Shown piece after piece: positions 42,479 through 51,598 of a stretch of DNA of 64,000 nucleotides. This DNA is from Gemmiger formicilis (GTDB lineage: Bacteria; Bacillota; Clostridia; Oscillospirales; Ruminococcaceae), in contig NZ_WQOH01000004.1 of assembly GCF_018784445.1 (NCBI RefSeq), forward strand, positions 402,330 to 466,329, in the 5' to 3' direction. The first letter of the stretch is position 1. Each line of letters opens with the position of its first letter. A program made the translations under genes and the position numbers. The notes beneath the pieces are model-generated. The model had not been told where the DNA came from. It was given only the letters and a program-made list of their open reading frames with translations, and did not search any database.

Positions 42479-43374
42479 GTACCACTACCATCAACGATGC
42501 CGCCGTGCAGAAGCAGCTCAAACAGGGCCGCGTCAAGAAAACAATTTTCTCCATCATCCGCCATCTTATCCTGGCGCTGCTGGCCTTTATCTGGCTGGTG
42601 CCCATTGCCTGGCTGCTGCTGACCTCGTTCTCCACCGATAAGGGCATCAACTTTACCCGCTTTGTGCCGGAAGGCTTTACCCTGTGGAACTACATCAGCA
42701 TTATGACAGCGCCGGACTCCGTTGCACAGTTCCCGCGCTGGTTCATGAACACCCTGGTCGTGGCCTGCTTTAACTGCGTGATCTCCACCTGCTTTGTGCT
42801 GATGGTGGCTTACGCCATAAGCTGCTGCCGCTTCAAGGGCCGCAGGCTGCTGCAAAACCTGTCCGTCACGGTCAACCTGTTCCCGGGTGTTCTGGCCATG
42901 ATCGCAGTTTACTTCGTCTTGAAGTACATGAACCTGACGAATTCCTACGCGGGCCTGATCATGGTCTATGCCGGTTCCTCCGGTTTGGGCTACCTGATCT
43001 GCAAGGGCTTCTTCGACACGGTTCCGGTTTCCCTGCGTGAGGCCGCCAAGCTGGACGGCGCTTCGGAAGCACGCATCTTCTTCCAGATCGTTATCCCGAT
43101 GTCCCGCCCGATTTTGGTGTACACCATTATCAACTCCTTCCTGATACCCTGGACCGACTTTGTTATGGCAAAGATGATCTTGAACTCCGGTATCAGCACG
43201 GACTGGACGGTTGCCATCGGCCTGTACAACATGCTGCAAAAGGCTCTGATCAACAGCTACTTCTCCCGTTTCTGCGCGGGCGGTGTGCTGGTCGCCATCC
43301 CCATTTCCATCCTCTTTGTCATCATGCAGAAATTCTACGTCGAGGGTATCACCTCCGGCGCGGCAAAGGGCTGA
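42475..43374 (+). CDS. Sugar ABC transporter permease, MalG type
   Basis: A 299-aa permease with six membrane spans and the EAA loop REAAKLDGASEARIFFQIVIP (about residues 185-205), the partner of the MalF-type subunit. Translation starts at TTG 42475 within the overlapping TTGA of the preceding gene; GAAGGAGG lies 12 bp upstream. The C terminus ends FYVEGITSGAAKG, typical for MalG-like proteins. Confidence 0.92.
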   Translation: MSTTTINDAAVQKQLKQGRVKKTIFSIIRHLILALLAFIWLVPIAWLLLTSFSTDKGINFTRFVPEGFTLWNYISIMTAPDSVAQFPRWFMNTLVVACFNCVISTCFVLMVAYAISCCRFKGRRLLQNLSVTVNLFPGVLAMIAVYFVLKYMNLTNSYAGLIMVYAGSSGLGYLICKGFFDTVPVSLREAAKLDGASEARIFFQIVIPMSRPILVYTIINSFLIPWTDFVMAKMILNSGISTDWTVAIGLYNMLQKALINSYFSRFCAGGVLVAIPISILFVIMQKFYVEGITSGAAKG

Positions 43375-43390
43375 TAGTTTATCACAACAA

Positions 43391-43417
43391 CGCTGCCTCG
43401 CAAGGGGCAGCGCTTTT
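43391..43417 (+). terminator. Terminator after the permease genes
   Basis: CGCTGCC (43391-43397) pairs with GGCAGCG (43406-43412), then CTTTTG. It suggests that the galactosidase gene is only partly co-transcribed. Confidence 0.7.
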
Positions 43418-43444
43418 GTGGGTGAAGGGCAGATTTAACGCAGT

Positions 43445-43462
43445 GGCCGGATATGCCCGGCC
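43445..43462. repeat. REP-like palindrome, diverged copy
   Basis: GGCCGGATATGCCCGGCC, one more member of the family at 19923; it lies 39 bp before the galactosidase gene. Confidence 0.7.
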
Positions 43463-43500
43463 GCTACAAGGCACCTTATTTTAAAGTAAAGAGGTTCACC

Positions 43501-45525
43501 ATGAAAACGATCACCAAAGCCCCCATCCTGTTCCGCGGTGGGGACTATAACCCCGACCAGTGGCTCGACCGGCCCGACATCCTGGAAAAGGACGTCGAAC
43601 TGATGAAAAAGGCCGGTATGAACACCGCAACCCTCGGCGTGTTCGCCTGGGCCAAGTACGAGCCGCAGGAGGGTGAGTACGACTTTGCCTGGCTGCGCGA
43701 GACGATGGACCGCCTGTACGCGGCGGGCATCTACACCGAGCTTGCCACCCCCTGCGGCGCTAAGCCCAACTGGATGGCGAAAAAATATCCCGAGATCCTG
43801 CGCGTGCAGGCCAACGGCGTGACCGACCACCAGGGTATGCGCCACAATGCCTGCCCCAGCAGCCCCATCTACCGCGAGAAGGTCCACACCATCATTGAAA
43901 AGCTCGCCGAGGCCGTCGGCGACCACCCCGGGCTGATTCTGTGGCACATCTCCAATGAACTGGGCGGCGACTGCTACTGCTCCCGCTGCCAGGCCCGCTT
44001 CCGCGATTGGCTGCGCGACAAGTACAAGACCATCGACGCGCTGAACCACGCCTGGTGGACCGGCTTCTGGAGCCACCACTACAGCGATTTTGACGAGATC
44101 GAGCCGCCATTTGAGAACGGCGAACAGAGCCTGCTGGGCCTGAAACTGGATTGGCGGCGCTTCACCACCTGGAACATGACCGACTATGTCCACAGCGAGA
44201 CCGAGCTGCTGCACAAACTGACCCCGAACGTGCCCATCACCACCAACCTGATGGAGTATTTCCCCGGGCTGGACTACCACTATTTGCAGAAAGAACTGGA
44301 TTTCGTCTGCTGGGACAGCTACCCCCACTGGGGCCGCCCCGACCGCAGCATCACGACGACCTTTGCCATGACCGCGTTTGACCACGCGCTGATTCGCGGC
44401 TGCAAGCGGGACGTACCTTTCTTCACGATGGAGAGCACGCCCAGTCTTGTCAACTGGCACGAGTATAACAAGCTCAAGCGCCCCGGCGTCAACCGTTTGC
44501 AGGGCTTGCAGACTGTGGCCTGCGGCGGCGACGGCGTACAGTACTTCCAGTGGCGCAAGGGCCGCGGCGGCACCGAGCAGTGGCACGGCGCGGTAGTGGA
44601 CCACGATGGCCGCGACGATACCCGTGTGTTCAAGGATGTGACCGAGACGAACGCCGCGCTGAACGCGCTGACGCCGGTTATCGGCAGCCTGCCCCGCGCC
44701 GAGGCCGCGCTGATTTTTGACTGGGACAGCCGCTGGGCGCTGGAAGATGCTTGGGGTATGCAGATCCAGCAGAAGAACCTGCGCGAGACCGTCTGCGCCC
44801 TGCATGAACAGCTGGGCCGCTGCGGTGTCGATGCCGATGTCATCGGCGTCGAGGAATCTCTCGACCGCTACAAAGTCGTTGTGCTGCCGATGCTCTACAT
44901 GGTCAAGCCCGGCTTCGGCGAGAAGATTCGGCAGTTTGTGGCAAACGGCGGCACGGTTATCGGCACCTACCTGTTGGGCTATGTCAATGATTCTACGCTG
45001 GCCTGGCTGGGCGGCTTCCCCGGCGATGGCCTGCGGGAAGTGTTCGGCGTGACCGCCACCGAGCTGGACACTCTCTACCCCGGCGAGCGCAACACCGCCG
45101 CCTTCCAGGACGGCAGCAAGGCCGCCATCCAGGACTATTGCGAGCTGCTGGAAACGGCGGACAACACCGATGTGCTGGCAACCTACGGCGAGGACTTCTA
45201 CAAGGGTTACGCCGTGGCGACCCACCACGCCTTCGGCAAGGGCCACGCCTACTACGTTGCGGCCCGCATGGATGCCGACGGCAACGCGAAGGTGTTCCGC
45301 GCCGCCATGGCGCAGGCAGGCTGCACGATGCAGACCCTGCCCGATGGCGTTGAGTACCACTGCCGCGAGGACGAGCGCGCAGTGTATCACTTCTACTTGA
45401 ACACGACCGAAACGGACAAGACCGTGGCTGTGCCCACCGGGGCCGACCTGCTGACCGGCAAAACCGTCAGTGGGGAAGTAACCCTGGGCCGCTATGGTGC
45501 CTGCGCGGTGGAAGTTGTAAAGTAA
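43501..45525 (+). CDS. Beta-galactosidase, glycoside hydrolase family 42
   Basis: Cytoplasmic enzyme of 674 aa that hydrolyses beta-galactosides. N-terminal TIM barrel: GGDYNPDQWLDRP (about residues 12-24), ATLGVFAWAKYEP, and CPSSPIY. The acid/base Glu is in WHISNELGGDC (about 154-164), which also holds the metal-binding Cys cluster CYCSRCQARF typical of GH42. The nucleophile Glu is in FFTMESTPSLVNW (about 309). The trimerisation domain (about 395-600) and a small beta C-terminal domain complete it. AAAGAGG lies 7 bp before ATG 43501. No signal peptide, so its substrate is imported, probably by the transporter upstream. Confidence 0.95.
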   Translation: MKTITKAPILFRGGDYNPDQWLDRPDILEKDVELMKKAGMNTATLGVFAWAKYEPQEGEYDFAWLRETMDRLYAAGIYTELATPCGAKPNWMAKKYPEILRVQANGVTDHQGMRHNACPSSPIYREKVHTIIEKLAEAVGDHPGLILWHISNELGGDCYCSRCQARFRDWLRDKYKTIDALNHAWWTGFWSHHYSDFDEIEPPFENGEQSLLGLKLDWRRFTTWNMTDYVHSETELLHKLTPNVPITTNLMEYFPGLDYHYLQKELDFVCWDSYPHWGRPDRSITTTFAMTAFDHALIRGCKRDVPFFTMESTPSLVNWHEYNKLKRPGVNRLQGLQTVACGGDGVQYFQWRKGRGGTEQWHGAVVDHDGRDDTRVFKDVTETNAALNALTPVIGSLPRAEAALIFDWDSRWALEDAWGMQIQQKNLRETVCALHEQLGRCGVDADVIGVEESLDRYKVVVLPMLYMVKPGFGEKIRQFVANGGTVIGTYLLGYVNDSTLAWLGGFPGDGLREVFGVTATELDTLYPGERNTAAFQDGSKAAIQDYCELLETADNTDVLATYGEDFYKGYAVATHHAFGKGHAYYVAARMDADGNAKVFRAAMAQAGCTMQTLPDGVEYHCREDERAVYHFYLNTTETDKTVAVPTGADLLTGKTVSGEVTLGRYGACAVEVVK

Positions 45526-45699
45526 AGGCAATACCGCATAATTCTAAGTGCCGATACGGCGAGCGAGGTGCGGCAGCTGCTAAGCCAAAAGCGCAGATAA
45601 TACTGGATGTCTTATCGAGCATTTTGGCAACGCAGATGCCGTGCCGTAGCCGCCGGAGCGGTGCTTAAGCCGTAAGGCGGGAATTGTGCGGTATTGCCT
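45526..45699. repeat. 174-bp MITE-like element
   Basis: Begins AGGCAATACCGCATAATTC (45526-45544) and ends GAATTGTGCGGTATTGCCT (45681-45699), 19-bp terminal inverted repeats differing at one position. The interior has no ORF and its own partial stem-loops. It starts the base after the galactosidase stop codon and ends just before the shared terminator. Confidence 0.75.
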
Positions 45700-45704
45700 A
45701 AAAT

Positions 45705-45745
45705 AAAAATGACCATCCAGCGTACATGTTGGATGGTCATTTTTT
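45705..45745. terminator. Bidirectional terminator between galactosidase and asparaginase genes
   Basis: AAAAATGACCATCCA (45705-45719) pairs with TGGATGGTCATTTTT (45730-45744) around a 10-nt loop, flanked by A and T runs, so it fits both convergent genes. Confidence 0.88.
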
Positions 45746-46739
45746 ATACAATATCGCACTCGATCGGCGTTTCAAACAACCGCATTACTTTCGCGCGGTC
45801 GTCTGTCTGGCCCAGCGCCCACATCAGTTTCACGGAGACGGCCTCGGGGGTCATGTCGCGGGCCTCCAATACGCCGGGCAGCTCGCCCACGGCGCGCCCC
45901 ACCTCGTAAACGGCAAGGTCGCAGCCCTCGTGGGGAACCTGCGTTGTAAACACCGCCAGCCGCCCGCTCTCGCACCAGCGGCGCAGCTCGGCAAACATGG
46001 CGCCATGTTCTCCGCCCGGCAGGCCGCCGACGCCGAAACTCTCCAACACCAGCGCCCGGTAATGCGGGGCCAGCATCGGAATGATATCAGCCCGCATCCC
46101 CGGCACAAGGCGCAGCACAAAAACGGCGGGGTCGAGCTTTTCATAGAACCGCACCGGCGGCAGCGCAGCCGGGCGGCGCAGGAAAAGGACAAGCCGCGTG
46201 TCGCGAAAAACCGCCGTCTCCGGGTAGTCGATGCTGGAAAACGCGTTGAAGCTGCGGGTGCGTGTCTTGCGGGCGCGGGTGCCCAGAATGACCTTGTTGT
46301 CAAATACCAGCTGCACGCCCCATGCACTGTCACTGACCGCGTAGACAAAGGCGCGGTACAGGTTGTTGCGGGCGTCCGTGTCGCGGTTGTAGATGGACTT
46401 TTGGCTGCCCGTCAGTACAACCGGCTTGGCGCTGTTCTGTACCATGTAGCTCAGCGCGGCGGCGGTGTAGGCCATTGTGTCCGTGCCGTGGGCAATGACA
46501 AAACAGTCGTAGGCATCATAATTTTCTTTGATGCAGTGTACAATACTCTGCCACTGCGCGGGACCGACGTTCGTTGAGTCCAGGTTGAACACCTGCACGG
46601 CATCCACAGCACACAGGTCGGCCAGCTCCGGCACACAGGCCAGCAGTTCCTCCGACGTGATGGCCGGGGCCAGCCCGCCCGCCGCCGTGGGGCGGCTTGC
46701 AATTGTCCCGCCGGTGGCGAGGAGTAGGATTTTTTTCAT
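45744..46739 (-). CDS. ansA: L-asparaginase, type I (cytosolic)
   Basis: Hydrolyses asparagine to aspartate and ammonia. The nucleophile Thr12 is in LLATGGTIAS, and the second active-site loop is VIAHGTDTMAYTA (about residues 85-97) with Thr and Asp, followed by the catalytic Lys in TGSQKSIYNRDTDARNN (about 118). 331 aa, no signal peptide. It is 9 bp after the helicase gene on the same strand, so the two are probably co-transcribed. Confidence 0.93.
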   Translation of the reverse strand: MKKILLLATGGTIASRPTAAGGLAPAITSEELLACVPELADLCAVDAVQVFNLDSTNVGPAQWQSIVHCIKENYDAYDCFVIAHGTDTMAYTAAALSYMVQNSAKPVVLTGSQKSIYNRDTDARNNLYRAFVYAVSDSAWGVQLVFDNKVILGTRARKTRTRSFNAFSSIDYPETAVFRDTRLVLFLRRPAALPPVRFYEKLDPAVFVLRLVPGMRADIIPMLAPHYRALVLESFGVGGLPGGEHGAMFAELRRWCESGRLAVFTTQVPHEGCDLAVYEVGRAVGELPGVLEARDMTPEAVSVKLMWALGQTDDRAKVMRLFETPIECDIV

Positions 46740-46748
46740 GGGGGTACC

Positions 46749-48848
46749 TCATTCTTTCCACATCAAATGCCGCTCGGCTACGACCTGGGCGTCCAATGTC
46801 CGCGCCCCAGCGGTGAAGCGCACGGTCACGCGGTGGCCGCTCACGCTCTCTACCGTGCCGGGGCCGAATACCGCGTGCCGCACGTGGGCACCAACGGTCG
46901 TGATGCTCTCCACATCCACCGGCGGCAGGGGTGCCCGCGCGGCGGGCGGGACAGGGCGGCGGCCTGCGGGTTCCACATCGGGGCGCTTGCGGTGCCCGGG
47001 CAGGGCTGCCAACACTTCCTCCACAAAGGCCGAGCGCTCGGCCACGCAGTCAAACAGCACCAGCTGCTGCCGGGCACGGGTCATGGCGACGTAGAACAGC
47101 CGCCGGTCCTCCTCGTACTGCTGGGTCTCGCCGGGGGTGCGGCAGGCAAGTTCCGGCTTGGCCGGAAGGATGCCGTCCAGCACATCCAACAAAATAACCC
47201 GGTCGTATTCCAGCCCCTTGGCGGAGTGTATCGTGGATAAAATAAACCTGCATCCGGGCGGCGTAATATGATCCTGCACGATGCCGCGCAGAATTTCCAG
47301 ACGCTTTAACAGGTGGGCAGGGCTGTCCTCCTGGGCACCCAGCATTTCCAGCACGGCCAATTTCGTGCGGTCCATGCCCTTTTTGTCCAGGTATTTGCCG
47401 TAGCCCAGCTCGTCGGCCACAAACCGCACGGCGTCGCCCGCCGCCATCCTGGGCAGGCGGGCCAGGCCGTGGGCCACATCGGCCATGGCGGCGCGGATGC
47501 GCGGGCGGATGCTGTCCTCGTTCAGCAGGGCTGTCCAGCAGCCTTGGCCGTACTGCCGCGCCTGGTTGCAGGCGTACAGCGCCTGCACCTTTGTGACCGG
47601 CACACCAAATTTGTAGTAGCAACGCAGAAAAACATCTGCGTCGGCGGGGCGGGCAGCCAGCGCAAAGATATCCGCCACATCCCGCACGATTTTGTTGGAG
47701 AAAAACGTTGGGTCGATGTTTTTGCAGCCGTAGGGCACGCCCCGGCGCTCGCACAGGTCGATGATGGGCAGGGCGCTCTCGTGGTTGCGGAACAGCACGG
47801 CGGTTTCCGTTTCGCAGTTCTGCGCCGTCTCAAACAAAAACGGCAGCTGATCGGCACGGCGGCGCACCGTGACGATCTGCAGCGGTTCGCCTGCGCCCTG
47901 CGTGGGCTGTATCGTTTTGGGGCGGCGATAACGATTGCGGGCCACAAAGCGGTTGGCCGCGTCCAGAATCGGTTCCCGTGAGCGGTAGTTTTCCTCCATC
48001 AGCAAGATTTGTGCGCCGGGGTAGGTCTTTTCAAAGTCCATCAGCGCCTGGGGGTAGGCAGCGCGGAAGCCGTAAATACTCTGGTCCTCGTCGCCCACCA
48101 TAAAGATATTGCCGCTTTCCTGCGCCAGCACGCGGATAATCTCATGCTGCACCTTGGAGGTATCCTGGGATTCATCCACGCAGAAATATTGATACCGCTC
48201 CCGGAACGCCTTCGCCACAGCGGGCGCACCGCGCAGGATTTGCATCGCAAAGCATAGCTGGTCGTCGTAGTCCATCCTGTGCCCGGCTTTCAACGCCCGC
48301 TGGTAGCCGCGGTATAACTCGGGTAAGTTGTCGATGTCGGTTTCCAGCGCGTCCAGCTCTTCGTCGGTCAGGCACATATTTTTAATGTAGGTGATGGCTG
48401 TGCGCAGATCCTTCAGCGTGCTCTCGGTGGGGTATTCGTGGTTCGTCTCCTGCCAAAGGCGTGTCAGCAGCGGTGCGGTGTCGTTCTCGTTTTGGATCAG
48501 GTCGGGCGGCGTGCGGTTGTACATACGGCTGTACAACGCGATAATGCGCGCTGCCACGCCGTTTATCGTGCGAAACTCCAGCTGCCCGGCCAGCGCATCC
48601 CCAAACCGCGCGGCGAAGCGGGCACGCATTTCCCGCGTGGCGGCCACGGTGTAGGTCATTGTCAAAATCGACTGCGGTGGGATGCCGCAGACCTGTGTCA
48701 TGTATCCCAGCCGGGTGATCAACACCGTGGTCTTGCCGCTGCCCGGCACGGCCAGCAGCAGCACCGGGCCGTGTACGGCCTCCACCGCCGCCCGCTGCTG
48801 CGGGTTCAGCGCCGCCATATGGGCGGATGCAAATTCAGGTTTATCCAT
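46749..48848 (-). CDS. UvrD/Rep-family DNA helicase (PcrA-like)
   Basis: ATP-driven 3'-5' helicase (SF1A), 699 aa. Motif I is AVPGSGKTT (about residues 32-40), motif II YFCVDESQDTS (about 223-233), motif III GDEDQSIYGFRAA (about 252-264), motif IV near MEENYRS, motif V IHSAKGLEYDRVILLDV and motif VI VAMTRARQQLVLFD. The C-terminal 60 residues (VGAHVRHAVFGPGTVESVSG) form the Tudor-like RNA-polymerase-binding domain seen in PcrA. It begins at 48848 with AAAGGAG upstream. Roles in repair or replication restart are inferred from the family. Confidence 0.9.
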   Translation of the reverse strand: MDKPEFASAHMAALNPQQRAAVEAVHGPVLLLAVPGSGKTTVLITRLGYMTQVCGIPPQSILTMTYTVAATREMRARFAARFGDALAGQLEFRTINGVAARIIALYSRMYNRTPPDLIQNENDTAPLLTRLWQETNHEYPTESTLKDLRTAITYIKNMCLTDEELDALETDIDNLPELYRGYQRALKAGHRMDYDDQLCFAMQILRGAPAVAKAFRERYQYFCVDESQDTSKVQHEIIRVLAQESGNIFMVGDEDQSIYGFRAAYPQALMDFEKTYPGAQILLMEENYRSREPILDAANRFVARNRYRRPKTIQPTQGAGEPLQIVTVRRRADQLPFLFETAQNCETETAVLFRNHESALPIIDLCERRGVPYGCKNIDPTFFSNKIVRDVADIFALAARPADADVFLRCYYKFGVPVTKVQALYACNQARQYGQGCWTALLNEDSIRPRIRAAMADVAHGLARLPRMAAGDAVRFVADELGYGKYLDKKGMDRTKLAVLEMLGAQEDSPAHLLKRLEILRGIVQDHITPPGCRFILSTIHSAKGLEYDRVILLDVLDGILPAKPELACRTPGETQQYEEDRRLFYVAMTRARQQLVLFDCVAERSAFVEEVLAALPGHRKRPDVEPAGRRPVPPAARAPLPPVDVESITTVGAHVRHAVFGPGTVESVSGHRVTVRFTAGARTLDAQVVAERHLMWKE

Positions 48849-49332
48849 GGCGGCTCCTTTCGGCAAATAGTAAATAATTTTCGCATGGCGGCGTGTATTG
48901 TAGGGGGGCGGCGTCCTCGACGCCCTGTGGAGGTGTCCGGCCCCTGCACGGATGTTGAAATTATATCATATTTCCCCAGTAAAAGCAAAACTCCCCCGCC
49001 AAACGGCAGGGGAGAAGGATGTTCAAATCACGTGCGGTTCAGCGCAATATCGTTGATGACCTCACCGGCGCTGTATCCTCTCTCAACCGTAAAGCTGCGG
49101 GTTCGGCAAAGTTGAGGGCCGGATCTGCCCGGCCCCTGCAACGGCATGGCACATATACCTACTGTGCTTATATGATTATAAACGCCGCATCCCGCGCTGT
49201 CAAGCTTGTAAAACTGTCAAAACCTGCCGCGTTTCGACCGCTGTATTTTGGCACCCCTATGTATTGGATAAACCGGCGGGCTGTGGTACAATATGTAAGC
49301 AACAGACAACTTGCGTGTAAAAGGAAAACATC
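48849..49332. other. Intergenic region with repeat and promoter
   Basis: 484 bp with no gene. It holds a CTCCCCCGCC/GGCAGGGGAG hairpin at about 48990-49014, a REP-like palindrome GGGCCGGATCTGCCCGGCCC (49116-49135), and the GH28 promoter TTGGAT (49264-49269), 17-bp spacer, TGG TACAAT (49287-49292). Confidence 0.65.
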
Positions 49333-50889
49333 ATGAAGCAAAATAAATTAAAACTGCGCTGCACCGAAGATTACGCAGTGCTCTATTGGGATAAACCCGC
49401 CGCTGCGCCCAAAGGGGCGGAGTATACCGTCTCGCTGAACGGCGAGGTCATCGGCCGCACGGATAAAACACATTTCACCATCGAGGGCCTGCCTTACGGC
49501 AGCACTTACCGGCTGGAAGTTGCCAGCGGCAGCTATTGCGTCGGGGTCGAGACGCTGCAATTCGGCAAAGAAAAGCGCCGCGTCAACGTAACGGCTGCAC
49601 CCTATTTCTGCAAGGGCGACGGCAAAACGCTGAACACCGACAACTTGCAGCGGGCCATCAACGACTGCCGCGCCGATGACATCCTGTATTTTCCGGCGGG
49701 TGACTACCTGACCGGGGCGCTGCAGCTGCACAGCGATTTGGAGATTTATCTTTCCAAGGGGGCTGTTTTGCAGGGCACGGCCAACATCAACGACTATTCG
49801 CCCCGCATCCCCAGCCGCTTTGAAGGGATGGAGATGCGCTGCTATTCCAGTCTGCTCAACGCCGGGCGGCTTGACCACACGAAAGGCTCAGGCTGCCATA
49901 ACATCATCGTGCGCGGCAAGGGCACCATCTGCGGCGGCGGGCAGGTGCTGGCAAAGAAAATTATCGAGGACGAGCGCGCCCGCATCAAGAGCTTTTTGGA
50001 CGATAACGAGGAACTTGTCAAAAGCTGCGAGAACGACGACACGATCCCCGGCCGTGTGCGCCCGCGCTTAGTAAACCTGAGCAACTGCGAGAATGTCTGG
50101 TTCAGCGGTATTACGTTCAAAAGCAGTCCGGCGTGGACTTTCCACATGGTCTACTGCGATAATATCCAGACCGACCACTGCGTTTTTGAATCCGAGGGCG
50201 TCTGGAACGGTGACGGCTGGGACCCGGATTCCTCGACAAACTGCACGCTGTTCGCCAGCGAGTTCCATACCGGCGACGACGCAGTTGCCATCAAGAGCGG
50301 CAAAAACCCCGAGGGAAACGAAATCGGCCGTCCCTGCGCCCACATCAAGGTGTTTGACTGCCGCATCGGGTACGGCCACGGCATCTGCATCGGCAGCGAG
50401 ATGAGCGGCGGTGTGGAGGACGTGCAGATTTGGGACTGCGACTTTGCCAACTCGCTGTACGGCATTGAGATCAAGGCCACACCCAAGCGCGGCGGCTATG
50501 TGCGCGGCGTGACCGTGCGCGATTGCACCGCCCCGCGGGTAATTTTGCACAGCGTATCCTACAATGACGACGGCGAACCCGCCCCCGAGCCGCCGAAGTT
50601 CAGCCATTGCTGGTTTGAGGGGCTGACCCTGACCGGCCGCACGCTGGATCACGACCACATCTGGCAGGACGCCGCGCCCATCGAGATTGTCGGGTTCGAC
50701 TGCCATGGCGGGGAGATCGAGGATATTACGTTTAAGGATATCACAATCACGAGGGAGAGCGCAGAACTGAAGCTGGGGCTGTGCAGCGGGGTGAATCTCT
50801 ACAACGTCACACTCTCCAAGCCTTCCCCCTCGGGGGAAGGTGTCCCCGCAGGGCCGGATGAGGGGCGTGTTGACCCTGGCAACCCATAA
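49333..50889 (+). CDS. Polygalacturonase-like glycoside hydrolase, family 28
   Basis: A 518-aa pectin-type hydrolase without signal peptide. An N-terminal fibronectin-III-like domain (about residues 1-85) is followed by the GH28 right-handed beta-helix: NTDNLQRAINDC (about 99), PAGDYLTGALQLHSDLEIYLSKGA (about 122), WNGDGWDPDSS (general acid, about 294-304), TGDDAVAIKSGK (about 315-326), YGHGICIGSEMSGG (about 352) and IEIKATPKRGG (about 380). The catalytic Asp residues are present. The last 24 or so residues (from SKPSPSGEG) are encoded by the intergenic repeat at 50818-50960 and are not part of the family. Probably acts on oligogalacturonides imported into the cell. Confidence 0.9.
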   Translation: MKQNKLKLRCTEDYAVLYWDKPAAAPKGAEYTVSLNGEVIGRTDKTHFTIEGLPYGSTYRLEVASGSYCVGVETLQFGKEKRRVNVTAAPYFCKGDGKTLNTDNLQRAINDCRADDILYFPAGDYLTGALQLHSDLEIYLSKGAVLQGTANINDYSPRIPSRFEGMEMRCYSSLLNAGRLDHTKGSGCHNIIVRGKGTICGGGQVLAKKIIEDERARIKSFLDDNEELVKSCENDDTIPGRVRPRLVNLSNCENVWFSGITFKSSPAWTFHMVYCDNIQTDHCVFESEGVWNGDGWDPDSSTNCTLFASEFHTGDDAVAIKSGKNPEGNEIGRPCAHIKVFDCRIGYGHGICIGSEMSGGVEDVQIWDCDFANSLYGIEIKATPKRGGYVRGVTVRDCTAPRVILHSVSYNDDGEPAPEPPKFSHCWFEGLTLTGRTLDHDHIWQDAAPIEIVGFDCHGGEIEDITFKDITITRESAELKLGLCSGVNLYNVTLSKPSPSGEGVPAGPDEGRVDPGNP

Positions 50890-50960
50890 ACGGGTCATAG
50901 CGGGAACTTCTCTCCTCATCAGTCCGCTTCGCGGACAGCTTCCCCCGAGGGGGAAGCCTT
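50818..50960. repeat. MITE-like repeat overlapping the end of the GH28 gene
   Basis: Starts AAGCCTTCCCCCTCGGGGGA and ends with its near inverse (about 50938-50960, GCTTCCCCCGAGGGGGAAGC). The middle contains TCCGCTTCGCGGACAG and a GGATGAGGGG motif shared with copies at 56811-56952 and, weaker, 55600-55690. It supplies the GH28 stop codon. Confidence 0.8.
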
Positions 50961-51046
50961 TTCACCTGCCATTTGTAAACAAATCTTAAACCTTCCCTAC
51001 ACCCCCTTGCATATCGATGCAAGGGGGTGTAGTATTATCACGACAC

Positions 51047-51073
51047 AATTATTAACACATGATAATTATTAAC
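51047..51073 (+). promoter_or_regulatory. Direct repeats before the MarR gene (likely operator)
   Basis: AATTATTAAC at 51047-51056 and 51064-51073, 17 bp apart, also contained in a TTATCA...TGATAA inverted repeat (51035-51066). The second copy ends at the ribosome site, so a bound regulator would block the gene cluster. A palindrome ACACCCCCTTGCAT (about 50999-51030) is next to it. Confidence 0.6.
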
Positions 51074-51085
51074 AGGAGGCGTGTA

Positions 51086-51598
51086 ATGTCTACCCCAGAA
51101 ACACCCAATCTGCACGGTGTGTTCCGGTTCGTCGCGCGGCTGCATACCCTGTCCAAGCGCGGTATGCGTGCGGCCCTGGCCAATGAGCCAAAATGCCGGT
51201 ACGGAATGCTCCAACATCTGTACAACCTCATCGAGCAGCACGGCTATGACGGCGCAATTTATGTTTCGGACATTGCGCGGTATATGCACCAGCCGATGCC
51301 CGCCGTCTCCCGCGGGCTGCGTGCCATGGAGCAGGACGGCCACATTACCCGCGAGACAGACCCTAACGACCGCCGAAAAACGCTGGTGCGCATCACCCCG
51401 GAAGGGGAGCGCGCCCGCAGCGCAAACGAGCAGGCCATGAACGCCTATTTTGCCCGCATCATGGCACGGCTGACCCCCGAGGAACTGGCCCAGGCCAACG
51501 CTGTGAAAGACGCACTGCTGGCCGCCATCGAGGCTGAAAATGAATCGATGGCACAACCAACCCGGAAAGGAGAACCCCCGCATGACCAAAATATTTAA
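51086..51598 (+). CDS. MarR-family transcriptional regulator
   Basis: A 170-aa winged-helix repressor: helix and recognition region IYVSDIARYMHQPMPAVSRGLRAMEQDGHI (about residues 57-86), then the wing ETDPNDRRKTLVRITPEGE (about 89-107). It is the first gene of an operon with the two ABC exporter genes, and overlaps the first by 17 bp. Starts at 51086, with ACAGGAGG 6 bp upstream. It very likely controls the exporter in response to the compound it removes. Confidence 0.92.
   Translation: MSTPETPNLHGVFRFVARLHTLSKRGMRAALANEPKCRYGMLQHLYNLIEQHGYDGAIYVSDIARYMHQPMPAVSRGLRAMEQDGHITRETDPNDRRKTLVRITPEGERARSANEQAMNAYFARIMARLTPEELAQANAVKDALLAAIEAENESMAQPTRKGEPPHDQNI

Noticed and set aside
43435-45531. 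698-codon frame antisense to the GH42 gene
   Set aside because: Shadow of a well-supported gene; composition biased and no family features.
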